Positions 20,626 to 33,157 of a DNA stretch of 64,000 bases are shown piece by piece. The notes below the pieces were generated by a model that was not told the origin of the DNA, ran no database searches, and saw nothing but the letters and a program-made list of their open reading frames with translations. The translations under genes were made by a program, and so were the position numbers. Position 1 is the first letter of the stretch, and the number at the start of each line of letters is the position of its first letter. Source of the stretch: Pseudozyma flocculosa PF-1 (lineage: Eukaryota > Basidiomycota > Ustilaginomycetes > Ustilaginales > Ustilaginaceae); assembly GCF_000417875.1 (NCBI RefSeq), contig NW_006920881.1:533909-597908 (forward strand), in the 5' to 3' direction.

Positions 20626-20900
20626 GGTGTAGCGAGGGGTCCGAAGGGGGATGGGGTGATGGTGGTGCGAAGGAAGAATCGAGCTTAGCTGCTGGCTCTG
20701 TTGGACAGGCGAGTCGGGGGCGCGTGGTCAGTGCACCGCCTCGAGGTGCGTCGGGGATGTGGAGAAGGCGACCGGCCCGGCGACAAGGGCAAGCCGGGTT
20801 GGCTCTCCTGGCCCCACGACCTCTATCTTTCCTCCTCAACCACCACCACCGCCGCCAGCCCTCGTTCCCTTGCTTGCCGTTGCCCCACGGTATCGCAGCC

Positions 20901-22498
20901 ATGCCGCTATCGTCCCTCGCCTCATCGCTGCGCAGCATCCTCTTTGCACCGCCACCGCCGCACCAGCATCCTCCCTCGGCCTCGTCGTTGTCGTCGCCGG
21001 CATCGAGCACCACCCTCCCCATTCCACCCGCAGCACTCGCATCCCTCACCTTGCGCTCCAGGCACGCGCTCGAACGCCTCTACGCCTACCGCGCACCCCA
21101 CAACTCGGAATCCTGCCCGCACGCCATCCCCGCATTTCGCAGGGCCGCCGTCCTCCTCGGCCTCTTTGCCGGCCGCAACGGCGAGCTCTACGTCATCCTC
21201 AGCAAGCGCAGCTCCCGCCTTCGCAGCCACTCTGGCGACACCGCCCTGCCTGGAGGCAGGTTCGAGCATACCGACAAGGACCTAGAGTACACTGCGGTGA
21301 GAAGCGCCGCGCCAACCTGCCTTTTCCCCACCGTCCTTCGATACTGACCCTTTGCCCTCCTCTGCCCCTTTGCCACCCGATCAGCGGAGAGAGGCCTTTG
21401 AAGAGGTGAGCGAGCCACGAGGGGGCTCTCGTCCGACCTCCATCTGCTCCTGTCGACTGACCCACATTGCCCTCCTTCGCCCGCCCCGCAGACTGGCCTG
21501 CCCATCGACCCGTCTTCGTCCATCCTCTTGTGCGAGCTGCCTCCCTTCCTCTCGGCAAACGAGCTGGTCGTCACGCCCTTTGTCGTCCTGCTGACAGATC
21601 ACAGCGTGCAGGTGAGCCAGGCCCAGCGTCCTGTCGCACCTGTCCTCATTCGGACTATGCACGAGGAACGTCGACTGACGACCCCTAACACCCACCCCCT
21701 TCACCCTCCTGCGGACCGCACAGCCTCACCTGAATCCGAGCGAAGTCGACTCGCTCTTCTCGCTGCCCCTCGTTTCCTTCCTCTACCACACGCCGCCCCT
21801 ATCACTGCGTCCCTCGCTCCGCCTCTCGCCGACACCGACCGAAGCCGCGCTGAGCGAGATGCCGGCCAACGAGGTCTCGGCGCCGAGCGACTGGCACACG
21901 TGTCGAGACATTCTCTGGCTCGGCGGCCATCGGATACGCAGGCACACCTTCTGGGACGAGCGGAACCCGATCCGAGGATTGACGAGGTGCGTGCCCAGCT
22001 CCTCTGCCTCAGCGGGCGTGTTGCAGTACAAAGGCTGAGTCCCGCCGTTGCCTTGCGCCTCTCTCTCTCCCCCTGTCCCACAGCGACATTCTCATCCTCG
22101 CCGCCTCGATAGCGTATGCCTCCGAACCGCAGTTCTCAAACGTCGCCCCGGCCCAACCGACACAGGCGGACCTGATTCGGCTCTCGTTCACCGGCCCCTT
22201 AGCGCTGAGGCGGTACCGCGTCAAGCCACGCATGCAGTTCCTCCGTCCCCCCGACTCGTTTTCCTTTACCGGAACCACGACCGCAAAAGAGACGGGCGCG
22301 GCCGAACAAGACGCGAAAGGAGAGGCGGCGGCGGCATCGGCATCGGCATCGGCATCGTCGCGCGGAGAAGAACTGCAACAGCCGCTCGACGATCGTGGCG
22401 ACTTCAAGATTGCCCCGCCCCTCGACAAGCAGCGCGCGAGCGGAGCCAAGGACCAGGACAAGGACAAGGACGAGGACAAGGCCAAGGCCAAGTTGTAG
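20901..22498 (+). CDS. Nudix hydrolase, PCD1/NUDT7-8 type (probable CoA diphosphatase)
   Basis: Five exons, 20901-21296, 21385-21405, 21492-21611, 21724-21986 and 22084-22498, give 404 residues. The Nudix box is split over three exons: ALPGGRFEHTDKDLEYTA (exon 1), RREAFEE (a 21-nt micro-exon) and TGLPIDP (exon 3), giving the REAFEETGL core. The stretch HTFWDERNPIRGLTSDILILAASIAYA is typical of the peroxisomal/mitochondrial CoA-diphosphatase group. In the spacing G-x5-E-x7-RE the first Glu position appears to be Lys/Asp, which is odd for activity. The last ~85 residues are an Ala/Ser then Lys/Asp-rich disordered tail; no obvious SKL-type peroxisomal signal ends it. Substrate (CoA or derivatives) is inferred from the family. 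Confidence 0.85.
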
Positions 22499-22561
22499 AA
22501 TCCTCCACGATCTTAGATTGCTAGCAGAAGAGGGAAGCAGTGCCTTGGTACTCGGGTCGCG

Positions 22562-25500
22562 CTACCGTCGGGCCAGGTCGAGGGTGGCCACGAGCTCGAC
22601 CTCCAACTCGCCCACCTCGTCGAGCACATCCTGCGCCTGCACGCGGACAATGGCGTCGGTATCGCGCGCCCGGCTGAATCCGACGACCGTCTTTGTACGC
22701 TCCACCAGGTCGAGCGGGAAGAGCAGAGCGGCGTCGCCCGCACCACCTCCGGCTCCGTCTCGCGCCGCCCCACCGCCGTCGCCGCCACCGATCCGTCCCG
22801 AGAGGCTCGGAAGCACGCCGCCGCCTGGAAGCCGGAGCCTGTCCATCTTCGGCCCGTCCCCCTCCGCTTGCGCTTGGCCGTGCTGCTGGACCCGCTCGAC
22901 GAGTTGGTGCTTGCTCGCCCGTACCATGGTGACGACCAGGAGCAGCGCGGCACGACGCAGCGACGACACCTTGCTGTCCGTCGTCGTCGCCTCGTCGTAC
23001 CCTGCTCCGCCCTTGCCCTTGCTCTTCGTCCCCTTGCCTCGTCCTCCCTCGCCTTCGTCCTCGTCCTCGCCCTCGTCCTCGTCCGAAACGTCCTGGACGA
23101 TGCCGCCGACCTTCATCCTCACCTTGTCCCTCTCCGTCGTCGGCCTCTGCACCGTCTCGATGGCGACGAGATCGAGGCAGGTCTCGACCATCTGCCTCGC
23201 CAGTCCGCTCGAGGACAGGACGAGGGGTACGGCCTCGACGGTGGTGCCGAGGATCGAGATCATGGAGCTCCTCAACGTCGTCGGCGTGTTTTTGTCGCGC
23301 AGCTTGGCAAGGAGCGGGGGCACGAGGACGTCGACGTGCGGACCGAGCGCCTCGTCGCACCTCTGCACGACCTGAAGTAGCGCCTCGCCGACGCGCAGCC
23401 GCTTGTCGACCTCGCGCCGCGACGGCGGGACCGAGGCGAGCGCCTCGCGGCCCAAGTAGAGAGAGACGAGGCGGCGGATGGTCTCGCGGCCGCCACCGAC
23501 GCCCATGGCAGAGAGACCCTGGACGGCGTTGAGGTAGAGGTAGCTCTCCTCGTCCTGCACCGCCTCGAGAAAGATGTCGAGGATGGCAGGTAGCAGCGCC
23601 GGGTCGAGGTGCTCGCGCATCCCCTTGTCGGCGGGCGACGACGAGACCAGCTGTCGCAGCAGCACCAGCCCGTGCGCGCGCACCGGCAGGATGGGGTCTT
23701 GTAGCAGCCTCAGCGCTTCCTGGTACGTCTCCTGCGTCGCGGCGTACCCGCGAGCGCGCGATGAGAGCGGGCTGCTCGCCTTGTCGTCGGCCGGGTCCGG
23801 TCGAGGTCCCAGCGCTGCGTTGCGACGCGCCGTCAGGACGAGCCGCGCCTCCTTGCTCAGCGACCGGATCTCGTCGTTGCCGCTGTCGAGGTGCGGATCC
23901 AGCTTGGATGCAATCACCAGCAGCATCGGCGTCGTCTCGGTCGACAGACTCGCGTTGCCTGCGCGGAAAAGTGACATGAAGCAGCAGGATTGGGGTGTCC
24001 GGTGCAGGTCAGCGATGTGGTCAACGAGGTCCCGCAGCGTGCCCCTGCCGTCGTGCAGCGCAGCCCGACTCACCTTCGAGCAGCGAGAGGAGCAGCGTCA
24101 ACGAAGTGATCACCAGCTCCTCGTCGTCCTCTGCGTCCTCGTCGTCGTCGCCATCCTCGACAGAACGGTCCCTCGCGGCGCCAGCCATCTGCTCGTCCTG
24201 CGACAAGCCCTCGCTCGCACTCTTTATGTCGAAAAGGCCACCCTTCGACGGGCCCGATGCCTTCGACGCCGAGATGAACGGCATCTCATCCTCGCCCTCC
24301 TTCTCTGGCTGTCCGCTCTCTCGCCGCGTCTCGAGCCGGCGCTCTTTGGGCGACGACAGCGAAAAATTGATAAAGTTGAGCGTGATCGCCACCTCTCCCT
24401 CGAGCAGCTCCGAGCCGAACGCCTCAAAGAGCTGCAGGATGAGCTGGAGGTAGAGGATGGACCTCGTCTCGAGCGTCGGCCCGACGGACGCGTCGCCCGT
24501 CGCCTTGGCGGGGGCGATGCCGGACTTGCGCTCCAGCCTCTGTCCCATGTGGGCGTCGAGGATGCGCGGGAGCAACGACTTGGCCATGTCCTTGCGCTTC
24601 GTGCCTTGCAACAGGTCGACGACCGCCTTGGGATCGGGCTTCAGGTGGAGCGACGATGCGAGGCCGGCGGGCAGTTTCGGCAGGTCGGCGGCGTCGCTGC
24701 CGGTGCCATTCGAGCCCGAGATTGCTTGGGCCAGGTCGGAGAGCGACATGGCACCAAACAGGCCGGAGGGATCGGCGGCAGGCTCTGGTGGTCTGTGGCG
24801 AGGAATAAGGGGCGCCAAAGTTGATGGTGTCAACAAAGTGTAGGCTGCGCGACGGCAAGGATGCAGTCGAACCGACTCACTGTCCGCATCGGATAGCGAC
24901 GCCGTCGTCGGCCGATGCCCAGTACAGCGCCCTCCCTGTTTGCTCGTCATCAGAGGCAAGACCCACGGCGACGTCACTGCCGATGCCCCGCTCGGCTTTT
25001 CGGATCGCGACCGCCATCGTCCGAGCGCCTTCCTGGGCATCGACCAGCCGCGTCCAGGCGCGCAGCAGGCCGTCGACCTGCCTCTGCATCACCTGCAGCT
25101 GATCGTCGTCGCCGACCTGCCTGACCTTTGAACGGGCGCTGCGCCCGGCAGCCGTCTTCAGGAAGCAGTGCAGGCTCAGCAGCTGCGGCAGCACGGGCCC
25201 CAGCAGACTGTCGAAGAAGACCGGCGAGGGCTCGGCAAAGAGCAGCAGGGAAGATAGCACCGTGATTGCCCTCGCTACGACAGCAGCCGGCACCACGGTC
25301 ACATCTTCGTCTGCCCCAGGACTCGCCATCGAAGGGCGCAGGTGGACGTAGACGCGGGCCTCGAGCGCCTTGGTGAAGTCGTCGGCGTGCCTCTCCGAGA
25401 TCCTCGTCAGCGCAAAGGCCGCGGCGCGCATGTGGGTGGGCGAGGGCGCGGTCACCGTCGTCTCGGGGTCCGGGTCGATGATGTCGAACAGGCGCGGCAG

Positions 25501-27005
25501 AATCATCGCCAAGTAGCTCTGCGGCAGCAAAGCGCGGGAGAGGGACTCTGAGTTCAGCCGCTGGCATCCCGACCATGCAGGAGAGAGCTCCGGGCTCCGG
25601 CCGCTCACAGAAGTGTCGAGGCCCTGAGGGGCAGTGCCAAGCAGCTTGGCGAGATGCTCGTACTTTTGAAGCGTGTCTGTCATTGCGACGAGCGGGGCGG
25701 TCGAGGTGAGCTGGAGCCCGAGCTTTCGACAATGATAGGGGCCTCGACGACTCACTCTTTGCTCCTCCGTCTGCGGCAGACGGACCCTCCTCGGCATCGA
25801 CTCCTCCGAGCGTGGCGATGAGGACCGCTCGGACGCCGTCTGGCCTAAGAAGCTGCGCCGACAACAGGCGAGAGGCCGACGCGCGGACAAAGACGGGCAG
25901 GCCGACCGGAGCGAGCGCAGGCGGCGCGGACAGGACCGACGAGAGTGTCGAGATGGCTGACGCCGTGGAGAGGCTGCGGGAAGCGAAATCAAGACAAGGC
26001 GAAAGTCAGCACTCGCAAGCTCCACGCCAGCGCCCAGAGAATGACCGGCAGCGCTCACAACTTGAGCAGCAAAGAGAGCTGACTGGCGGCCTCTTGCTGG
26101 GCCGGGTCTGCGCGAGCGGCCCCCGGACCCATGGCCGTCCGGAGCAGCGCGGCAGTGAGCTCTACGGTGTTGGTCTGCAGCAGCAAGTTGGAGATGTCGG
26201 TGCTGGCATCGAAGCCGATCGCCGTCGGTGCCGAGGGCGGTGGCGTGGCCTCGCTGGATACGAGCATCGAGGTCCATCTGGTCACGATCTGGATCAACTG
26301 CCGCCGTGCCGCGGCGAAGCGTTCCAGCTTGGCCCTCTTTGCAGCCTCATCCTCGTCGTCTGCGATCTCCTCGAACCTGCTGGACTCGTCGATGGCGTTC
26401 CTGCTCCCGGAGGCCGCTGCTGGCCGTCGCGGAAAGAGGTTGGGGGCCAAGTCGGCGAGAGCCTCGTCGTAGGCATGTATCCTTGGCACGAGGGCCCACC
26501 TGGCGGCGAGAGAGAGGAGGGTGGCTGCGAGCTTGCGGTCCTTGATGCCGAGGCCGAGGTCTTCCTGACCGGCCGTAGAGGGACGAGGAGCGCACCCAGG
26601 GGTGCCGCGTCCGGGCGTCAAGTGCTGCGTAGCCACGCGCGCTGATGGATCGCGCTTCTTGTCCTGCAGGCCGAGGTGGATGTGGGCGAGGAGGGTGAGG
26701 GCGGCGTCGCCCGTTGCACGCTGGGCCGACTGTGCATCGTCTGCGGTAGGCAGGTTTGCGATGGCGCCGCTGCTATCCTCGTCAAGGTGGGCCAGTCGCG
26801 AGGCGAGTACGACGGCCAAGCTGGCCGCTGTGCTGCTGCAGTGTCCTGCGTCCTTGGATGCTGGGGCGGCCCTCTGGATGCCGAGCTCGTCGTCGCGCTG
26901 ACCGGCGAGCAGGGCGGCCTGCCTGAGCGACGCTGCGAGGCGCGACGAGGGTCCTCGAGCGTCGAGGGGCGTCGGATGTACCGATGCAGCGCCTGATTGC
27001 GACAT
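22562..27005 (-). CDS. RTP1/TANGO6-family HEAT-repeat protein
   Basis: Five exons on the minus strand, 27005-26059, 25973-25756, 25676-24881, 24792-24074 and 23958-22562, join in frame to 1358 residues. Most of it is helical repeat sequence. The C-terminal part (ILPVRAHGLVLLRQLV, LDIFLEAVQDEESYLYLNAVQGLSAM, RVGEALLQVVQRCDEALG, NTPTTLRSSMISILGTT) matches the conserved RTP1 C-terminal regions that give the family its name. A mid-protein block LLRPDGVRAVLIATLGG is also typical. Acidic disordered inserts occur near residues 860-890. Family role: yeast Rtp1 assists assembly and nuclear import of RNA polymerase II; metazoan TANGO6 is linked to secretion and Golgi organisation. Its stop is only 63 bp from the convergent Nudix stop, so transcripts likely overlap. 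Confidence 0.85.
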
Positions 27006-27424
27006 GGGCACCGAAGCTGAGCTGCAGCGGTCGAGCCAGACGAGGGCGGCCGACAGAGACGAGGTGGCTGTGCTGATCTGGGATGGTCGTGAGAGCAAGC
27101 AAGCAAGCGGCGTTACCACCCGTCGAGACCCTCTCTGTCTCTGTCCTTTTCCTTCGGCTTCTTGCCGCTCAGCCGGCGGCGAGGCCGTGTGGAGGAGGCC
27201 CCTGCCTGGCGCGCCGACACGGGCCAGCCGTGCACGCATCACGCAGGCACAGCCTCTCGAGCCGGCTCCCTTCCGAGCAGCCACCAGGCCGGGGGATAAA
27301 GGCCTGGCCTCCCAAATCGATCCTGCTTCTGGCCCACCATCGTCGCCATCCACGCCCCTCTCCGTGGATACCGCCGGCGCTGCCACTGCTCACCTCTTCG
27401 ACCTCGCACGCCCATCTGCCCGCC
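27006..27424. promoter_or_regulatory. Shared divergent promoter RTP1 / vWA gene
   Basis: 419 bp between opposed starts; a GGGGATAAAGG word at about 27292-27302 lies ~125 bp before the vWA start and could serve as a TATA-like element. CTCT/TCTGTCT pyrimidine runs lie near 27130. Confidence 0.4.
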
Positions 27425-29314
27425 ATGGGGTTCAACAAGAAGCTCCTCCTCGCCGGCCTCGCTGCCGGCGTCACCGCCTACATGCTCTACAAGGCGAGCA
27501 AGAAGAAGCAGCAGCAACAGCAACACCAGATCCAGGCACCCGCTCCCTACGGCGGCGGTGCTCAGCAGCCGCAGCAAGCATCGGCCTACTCGACCGCTCA
27601 CAACGCAGGCGGCACCGGCGGCCACAATTCGCACTGGGGCGCAGCCGGGGCCGTGGCGGGGCTCGCGACCGCAGGCGCCGCCTACGCCGCCTACAACCAC
27701 CATCAGCAGCAGACGTCGCAGCAGCCGTCGCAGCAGCCGTCGCAGCAGCCTGCTTACGGAGCACCACCCACGTCCGCCGCCCCGTCCGGCGAGGTCACCT
27801 GGGATATGCTCCGCGACTGGCGTCACATTGCCAACCTCCTCTCCAACTGTGTCATGGACCAGTTCCTCTACCCTTGGTGGACGTTTGACTCCGTCGCCCG
27901 CCTCGCTACCCACATCGCCAACACTGGCTCGCTCGTCGCCTGCGCAGACGCGTGGCAGCTGCCCCCCGTGCTGGCCCAGGACCTCGTCAAGCTCGCCCTC
28001 TTCGACGTCATGTTCCTCCTCGACGACAGCGCCAGCATGCGCTCCGAGCGAAACGTCCGCCCCGACGCGCTCAAGGGCATCCTCCGCCGCAGCGCCGACG
28101 CAGCCGGCCGTTTCGACCAGGACGGCATGGAGTGCGCCTGGATGAACAGCGACGTCCACCAGCGCATCCACACCGCAGACGAGGCGGCACGCCTCACGGA
28201 CGCGTGCAAGTTCAACGGCAACTCGACCCCCATGGGCTCGGCGCTCGAGTCCAAGATCCTCGGCCCGCACGTCCTCGCCAAGGCGTCGTCGGGTGCCCTC
28301 CAGAAGCCCGCCCTGATACTCGTCATCACCGACGGCAGGCCCACCGGATCCGCCGAGCGCGGCGACAAGATTGTCCAGGTGCTCAAGCAGGCCAAGCGCA
28401 CCCTCGCCGCCACGCGCTACGGCGAGGATGCCGTCAGCTTCCAGATTGCTGCCGTCGGCAACGACCGCGACGCCCAGGAGTGGCTCGACAGCATCGACTC
28501 GCACAAGGAAGTGGGCGAGCTGGTCGACGTCTGCTCCGACATCCGCCAGGAGGCCAAGCAGGTCAAGCGCTCCATCAACGTCGAGCTGACCGAAGAGCTC
28601 TACTGCCTCAAGATCCTCCTCGGCGGCATCGACGCCAGCTACGACGCCAGCGACGAGGCCGGCCACACGGCCAAGCACCGCGAGCGCAACCGCGCCGCAA
28701 AGGAGGCCCGCTTCGGTCAGGAGGCGGCCGCCTTCCGAGCGGCCAAGGACCAGGCGCTCGGCCCGGTGGGCGCGCCCGCCAGTGCGCTGCCCTCTGCTCC
28801 TGCTCCGAACGCGTATGGTCAAGCAGGAGGCTATCCTGGCCAGCCGCCGCAGCAGCAGCCCTCGTACCAGCCCTACGGAACTCAGCAGCCCCAGCCTGCG
28901 TATGGACAGCCCCCCGCTCCCTCGCCGTACGGCGGTGCTGCACCTGGAGGCCAGTACGGCGCCCCTCCGCAGCCCCAGGCCCCGTACGGCCAGCCACCGC
29001 AGCCTCAGGCCTCCTATGGCCAACCACCGCAGCACGCCTACGGCCAGCCGCCAGCTGCTGCCCCATACGGCGGCGGCGGCGGCGGCTTCCCCGACCCATC
29101 GTCGTACATGCAGACCGCCCCGCCGCCCTACGGTGGTTACGGCGATATGAGCCGAGCGGGTGCCGACGCTGGCCCGCCTCAGCCGTGGGGGGGAGCTCAG
29201 CCGCAGCCGCCGCAGCAGCCTCCTCAGCAGGGCTTCCCCGCTGGAACCGGGGGCTTCGGCATGCCCACGCCCAACACCAACGCCTCGCCCTACTCGAGCT
29301 ACCCGCCGTACTGA
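27425..29314 (+). CDS. von Willebrand factor A-domain protein with Gln/Pro/Tyr-rich ends
   Basis: Single exon of 629 residues. The N-terminus has a short hydrophobic, Ala/Gly-rich helix (LLLAGLAAGVTAYMLYKA) followed by polyGln and a QQPSQQPSQQP repeat, then a second Ala/Gly helix (AGAVAGLATAGAAYAAY). A vWA domain spans about residues 185-400: DVMFLLDDSASM provides the MIDAS D-x-S-x-S, NGNSTPMGSALESKIL the MIDAS Thr region, and ALILVITDGRPTGSAERGDK the second Asp loop. The last ~190 residues are a low-complexity tail of repeated YGQPP/PYGGG words, similar to prion-like domains. vWA domains bind metal and protein partners; the client is unknown. Single-pass or hairpin membrane attachment by the N-terminal helix is inference. 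Confidence 0.85.
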   Translation: MGFNKKLLLAGLAAGVTAYMLYKASKKKQQQQQHQIQAPAPYGGGAQQPQQASAYSTAHNAGGTGGHNSHWGAAGAVAGLATAGAAYAAYNHHQQQTSQQPSQQPSQQPAYGAPPTSAAPSGEVTWDMLRDWRHIANLLSNCVMDQFLYPWWTFDSVARLATHIANTGSLVACADAWQLPPVLAQDLVKLALFDVMFLLDDSASMRSERNVRPDALKGILRRSADAAGRFDQDGMECAWMNSDVHQRIHTADEAARLTDACKFNGNSTPMGSALESKILGPHVLAKASSGALQKPALILVITDGRPTGSAERGDKIVQVLKQAKRTLAATRYGEDAVSFQIAAVGNDRDAQEWLDSIDSHKEVGELVDVCSDIRQEAKQVKRSINVELTEELYCLKILLGGIDASYDASDEAGHTAKHRERNRAAKEARFGQEAAAFRAAKDQALGPVGAPASALPSAPAPNAYGQAGGYPGQPPQQQPSYQPYGTQQPQPAYGQPPAPSPYGGAAPGGQYGAPPQPQAPYGQPPQPQASYGQPPQHAYGQPPAAAPYGGGGGGFPDPSSYMQTAPPPYGGYGDMSRAGADAGPPQPWGGAQPQPPQQPPQQGFPAGTGGFGMPTPNTNASPYSSYPPY

Positions 29315-32300
29315 GCTGCGCGTGCGGCCAGCCGTCGCCGTCTTCACCACATGCCGCTGTATACCTGTACCTCTTCTCCTTTTCGCCCCGTCTGCCTCTG
29401 GAATCGCACTGGATACCCCCCGCGGCACAGTCGTCATCTTGACCTGGCTCGTCGGCGAGCAGCAAAAAGGAACAACTGCAGCGCCTCGGATTCCCACGGG
29501 GTCCCCCACCGCGATACTGACGAGGCGACAGCGTGCTTGACCCCCCGGGGCGGACGAGATGGGGTACTTTGACGGTTCTCTGGCCGCGGATGGGCGGTCG
29601 TCGCGAAGGACTTCCTGACCACCCTCGAGGACGAGTCAGGGTGGGACCGCCGGCTTTCGGAGCGTCGCTTCGGGTCCGAAGGCAGGTCGCACGTGGCGCA
29701 CCAGGCTTGCTTGCTGGCTCGCTGGCTTTGCTCGCTCGCCGCTGTCCGACCATATGCCGTCAGCCACCCGTCTTTCTTCCCCACGCCCTCTGATCAGGCA
29801 CTCATCCTTCCGACGGTTGCAGAGCGTCAAGCCACGTTGCTGCTGCGGAAAGCGTGCGTCCGAGTGCTCATCCATGCACGACTTCGACTTTGCGACGAAG
29901 AAGCGGGGGGGCGCTGCCCACCGCCCGCTTGTTTTCCACGCTCCCCGTCAGCGGAGGCCGAAACGAAGGCAAGCACGTCGTGGAAAGGGCTTCGACCAGA
30001 GCAAGTCAAGGCAAGGCAAGGCACGGCCAGCTAGTCCCTCTCGAAGAGGACGGCGGACGGATGTTTCGGATCTCACCTTTCCGCAACCCCGGCCCGTCTC
30101 GCGCTTTCGACTTGGACTTGGGATAGAGTGTAAGCTGGCTGTACGAGGCGGGATGACACGAAGCAAGCAGGCAGGCGGAGGATGAAGTTGGGCCTCGTGG
30201 CGTTTTGCCGAGAGAAACACGGCGACGGGGCGGATGACGAGTTGGCCTCTCACTTGCACTGCTCCTCGGCCTGGACCGCTTCCCCCTTCCCCCGACGACC
30301 TTGCAATATAATGCCAACTCCGCTATCCAATCTCGTCTTATGATTGCTCACCCACCGAGGCAAGGCGGGGTACCGAAGAAGCAAGCCCCGTTTGAGCTCT
30401 TCTCAAGGTATGTGCCTGATCTTTGTACTTATGATCCCGCTCGAGATGCAGGGACGAGCTCATAGATTGCCTTCCGGCATTCCCCTGCCTCTGTCGACCG
30501 AGCTGGGTCGTGTCGTGACATCCACGGAGGCTGCGAGGCCAGGCCGGGGATAAGAATAACAACGACGACGATGGGGGGTTCTCTCGTCGACCCTGCTGCT
30601 GCTGCTGCGCCACGAATACCGGTAGCATGCGACGGACAGGCTCCAGGCATGCATGGAGCCGGTTGACCGGTAGACGCACGCATACCGGAGTGAGCCGCTC
30701 GAGCCCCGCGCCACCCCGCTTTCCTTTCAGCTTGCACAGCGTGCGCAGCATTCTGTTGATGGTCGCCTGCAGCGTCCTTTGTCTTCGCCTCACCCGCGTC
30801 GCCCTTCTTAGCATCACAAAGGCGATAGGACACTGGTGGCACCCTGTCGAAGTCCAAGGCTGGCGGCGATTCCAATGAGGTGCACGCGAAACTGGGACGA
30901 GACGGGCTTCGGGATCCCGTCATCCTCGACTGAGCCGTACACCATCCGGAGGACACCGAGGGGCCCGGTTAAGTAAGCCCAAGGCTTGCGTGTACGCTCG
31001 TACGGCATTTGAAAGGCCGGCAAGGCGAGGCGAGGGCACGGCAGGGGCTTGCGACACTCGGAGAGCGTTGCGAGAGCGAGCTCGTTCGTTCGCCGCTGCG
31101 GCGTCAGACGTACGAGGCTGTCCTTGGTCACCAGGCAACGGCGCCGACGAGGTCGACGGCCTATGCCATGTATGTAGGCTCTCGCGCTCTTTGGCCGTTC
31201 AGCCCTGGCTTGCGACCCGGGCAAGACCGGGACAGCCTCCAGAGCCGCGCCCTCCAACTTGCCGATACGCACCCATCGGTACCGTAGCTACCGGTACGTT
31301 AGACACGACACGGTGGCACCCACCATTGCAGCCGTAGCGCGGGCGCACTCGTCCTAGGTACGGCAGTACAGTAAGTACATAGGAACGTATCGGTCTCGCT
31401 TCTACGGCTGATCCATCTGCGGGAGGGGGGCCAGCAAGGCGAAGGCGAAGGCGGAAGCCGGTGCCCCCGGGACTTTGACGCCTCGTCACATGAATGCGCT
31501 CCCATTGTTGTTTGTGGCGAAGCGAGATGCCGTAGAACACGGCCCTCGCACCTTCGTGTCCACAGAGACCGTAGACCAAAGCAAGAGCACAACGGCGTCT
31601 CTCAGATGTCCGAATGGCTCCTCTGTCCCGGCGTTTTGTTCAGAGGTCGGCCAAACGGCTCTCGCTTGGCTTGCTAGGTCATGGAAAGCGACACAATCTA
31701 AGACTCAACTCAAGGGCCGAACCAGCCCGGCCATCTTTGTCGCCGCGATGCCCCAGGGTGGCCTGTCTTGGCCTGCCAGCGCGCTGGGCTGCCAGTCGAC
31801 CAATCGCCGTCGTGGTTCCGGCTGCGGCATAGGTAGCAACCATATGATGGGATCCGCCTCGTTCGGATTCCGAACGACTTGGACGCCTGTCGGTCTCATG
31901 AAGCACGAGCTGGCTGGATGTTCAAGCGAGTATGAGAAACCCGAACGGCCGAGGTCAGGCCTGGCCGACCGGCCAATGAGGAGCCGACGTTGGCCATCGG
32001 GAAAACGTGACTGACAGGTTGCGAGCTCGTGTTGACAGCCAGGCAAGCAGGCAAGCTGGGCCGTGGCCAATGGTGAGCGGTCGACGCCACCGCCATCCGA
32101 CGTCGTGGAGTTCGACGGACGACGGCGGTAGTGGCCGGGAGCGGCAGACGAGACAGCATGTGGTCCCGCCTCGCCTCGCCTCGCTTCGCCACCTGACGCC
32201 CTTCGCCACCCGGTGGCACGCTTGGGTTCTGTACCACAGTTTGGACGGCGGTCGGTCGCCACCACGTCGCACCGCTTCCCCTCGGCAAGATACGACCGAG

Positions 32301-33125
32301 ATCGCTTGGCGCTCACGAGCACAATGTCTTTGCGACGTTACACACACGCGCAAGCTGGAGCAAGGCGAAAGCCTCGCGCAAAAGGATCGATCATACATGC
32401 TCACCGGGCGGGGCAGGTGTCGTATGTATCATTCCGATCACAAAGCGGCTTCAACAGGCCTGGCCGGGCGGGCTGGTCCGCTGACGTCGCCGGAACGGAA
32501 GGGGCCTGCTCGTACGGATCGAGCGGCGGCTGCGTTGGACGGCGGGCCAAGCGCGCCGACGCCGTGGACCCCAGGGGGCAAGTCAAGTCTGGCGCCGTCC
32601 CGCGGATCAAATCAGATCCCATCGAATCTTGAATCAAAGAGATGGACCCGCAATGGCAGGGGCCCGCCCACAGAGACGACAGGAGCGAGCCGTCGACTCG
32701 AGGTGATCGCGACGGCGACGATGACGACGACGGCGACGACGATGATCAGAGCCGGCTGCGTGCAAAGGCGGGCGCGGGCATCCCAAGGTAGAGATGAGAT
32801 TTATCTTGCCTGCCTGCCACGCCTCTCTCCCTCGACACACCTACCGGTGCTCCCTTGGCATGACTGTACGGATGTAACTTGGCTAGCACACGAGGGGCGC
32901 AGATTCGCTCAAGGTGGGAGCGATGGCGTAGACGGATGGGAGAGGCCGCACCATGTCCTGGCCATCGCGATTCCAGCCGAAGCCGCGCGCTCGATGTGCG
33001 CTAAACTGGCTGCACGAGGTTGCAGGAGAGAAGGGTGCGCGTTAGGAGGCGAGGCGGGGGCGATGGCTCAACCACCCGCATGAGCGGGCCCACCTGCCCT
33101 ACTCTAGCCCTGCCAGCACCGACCG

Positions 33126-33157
<32 letters not shown>

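Noticed and set aside
27239..29509. A 756-codon minus-strand frame opposite the vWA gene
   Set aside because: Shadow of the biased vWA coding sequence; the plus strand has clear MIDAS motifs.
32007..33083. A 358-codon plus-strand frame in the gene-poor region
   Set aside because: No domain, no good start context, composition dominated by Arg/Ala/Gly/Pro as expected from random GC-rich DNA.
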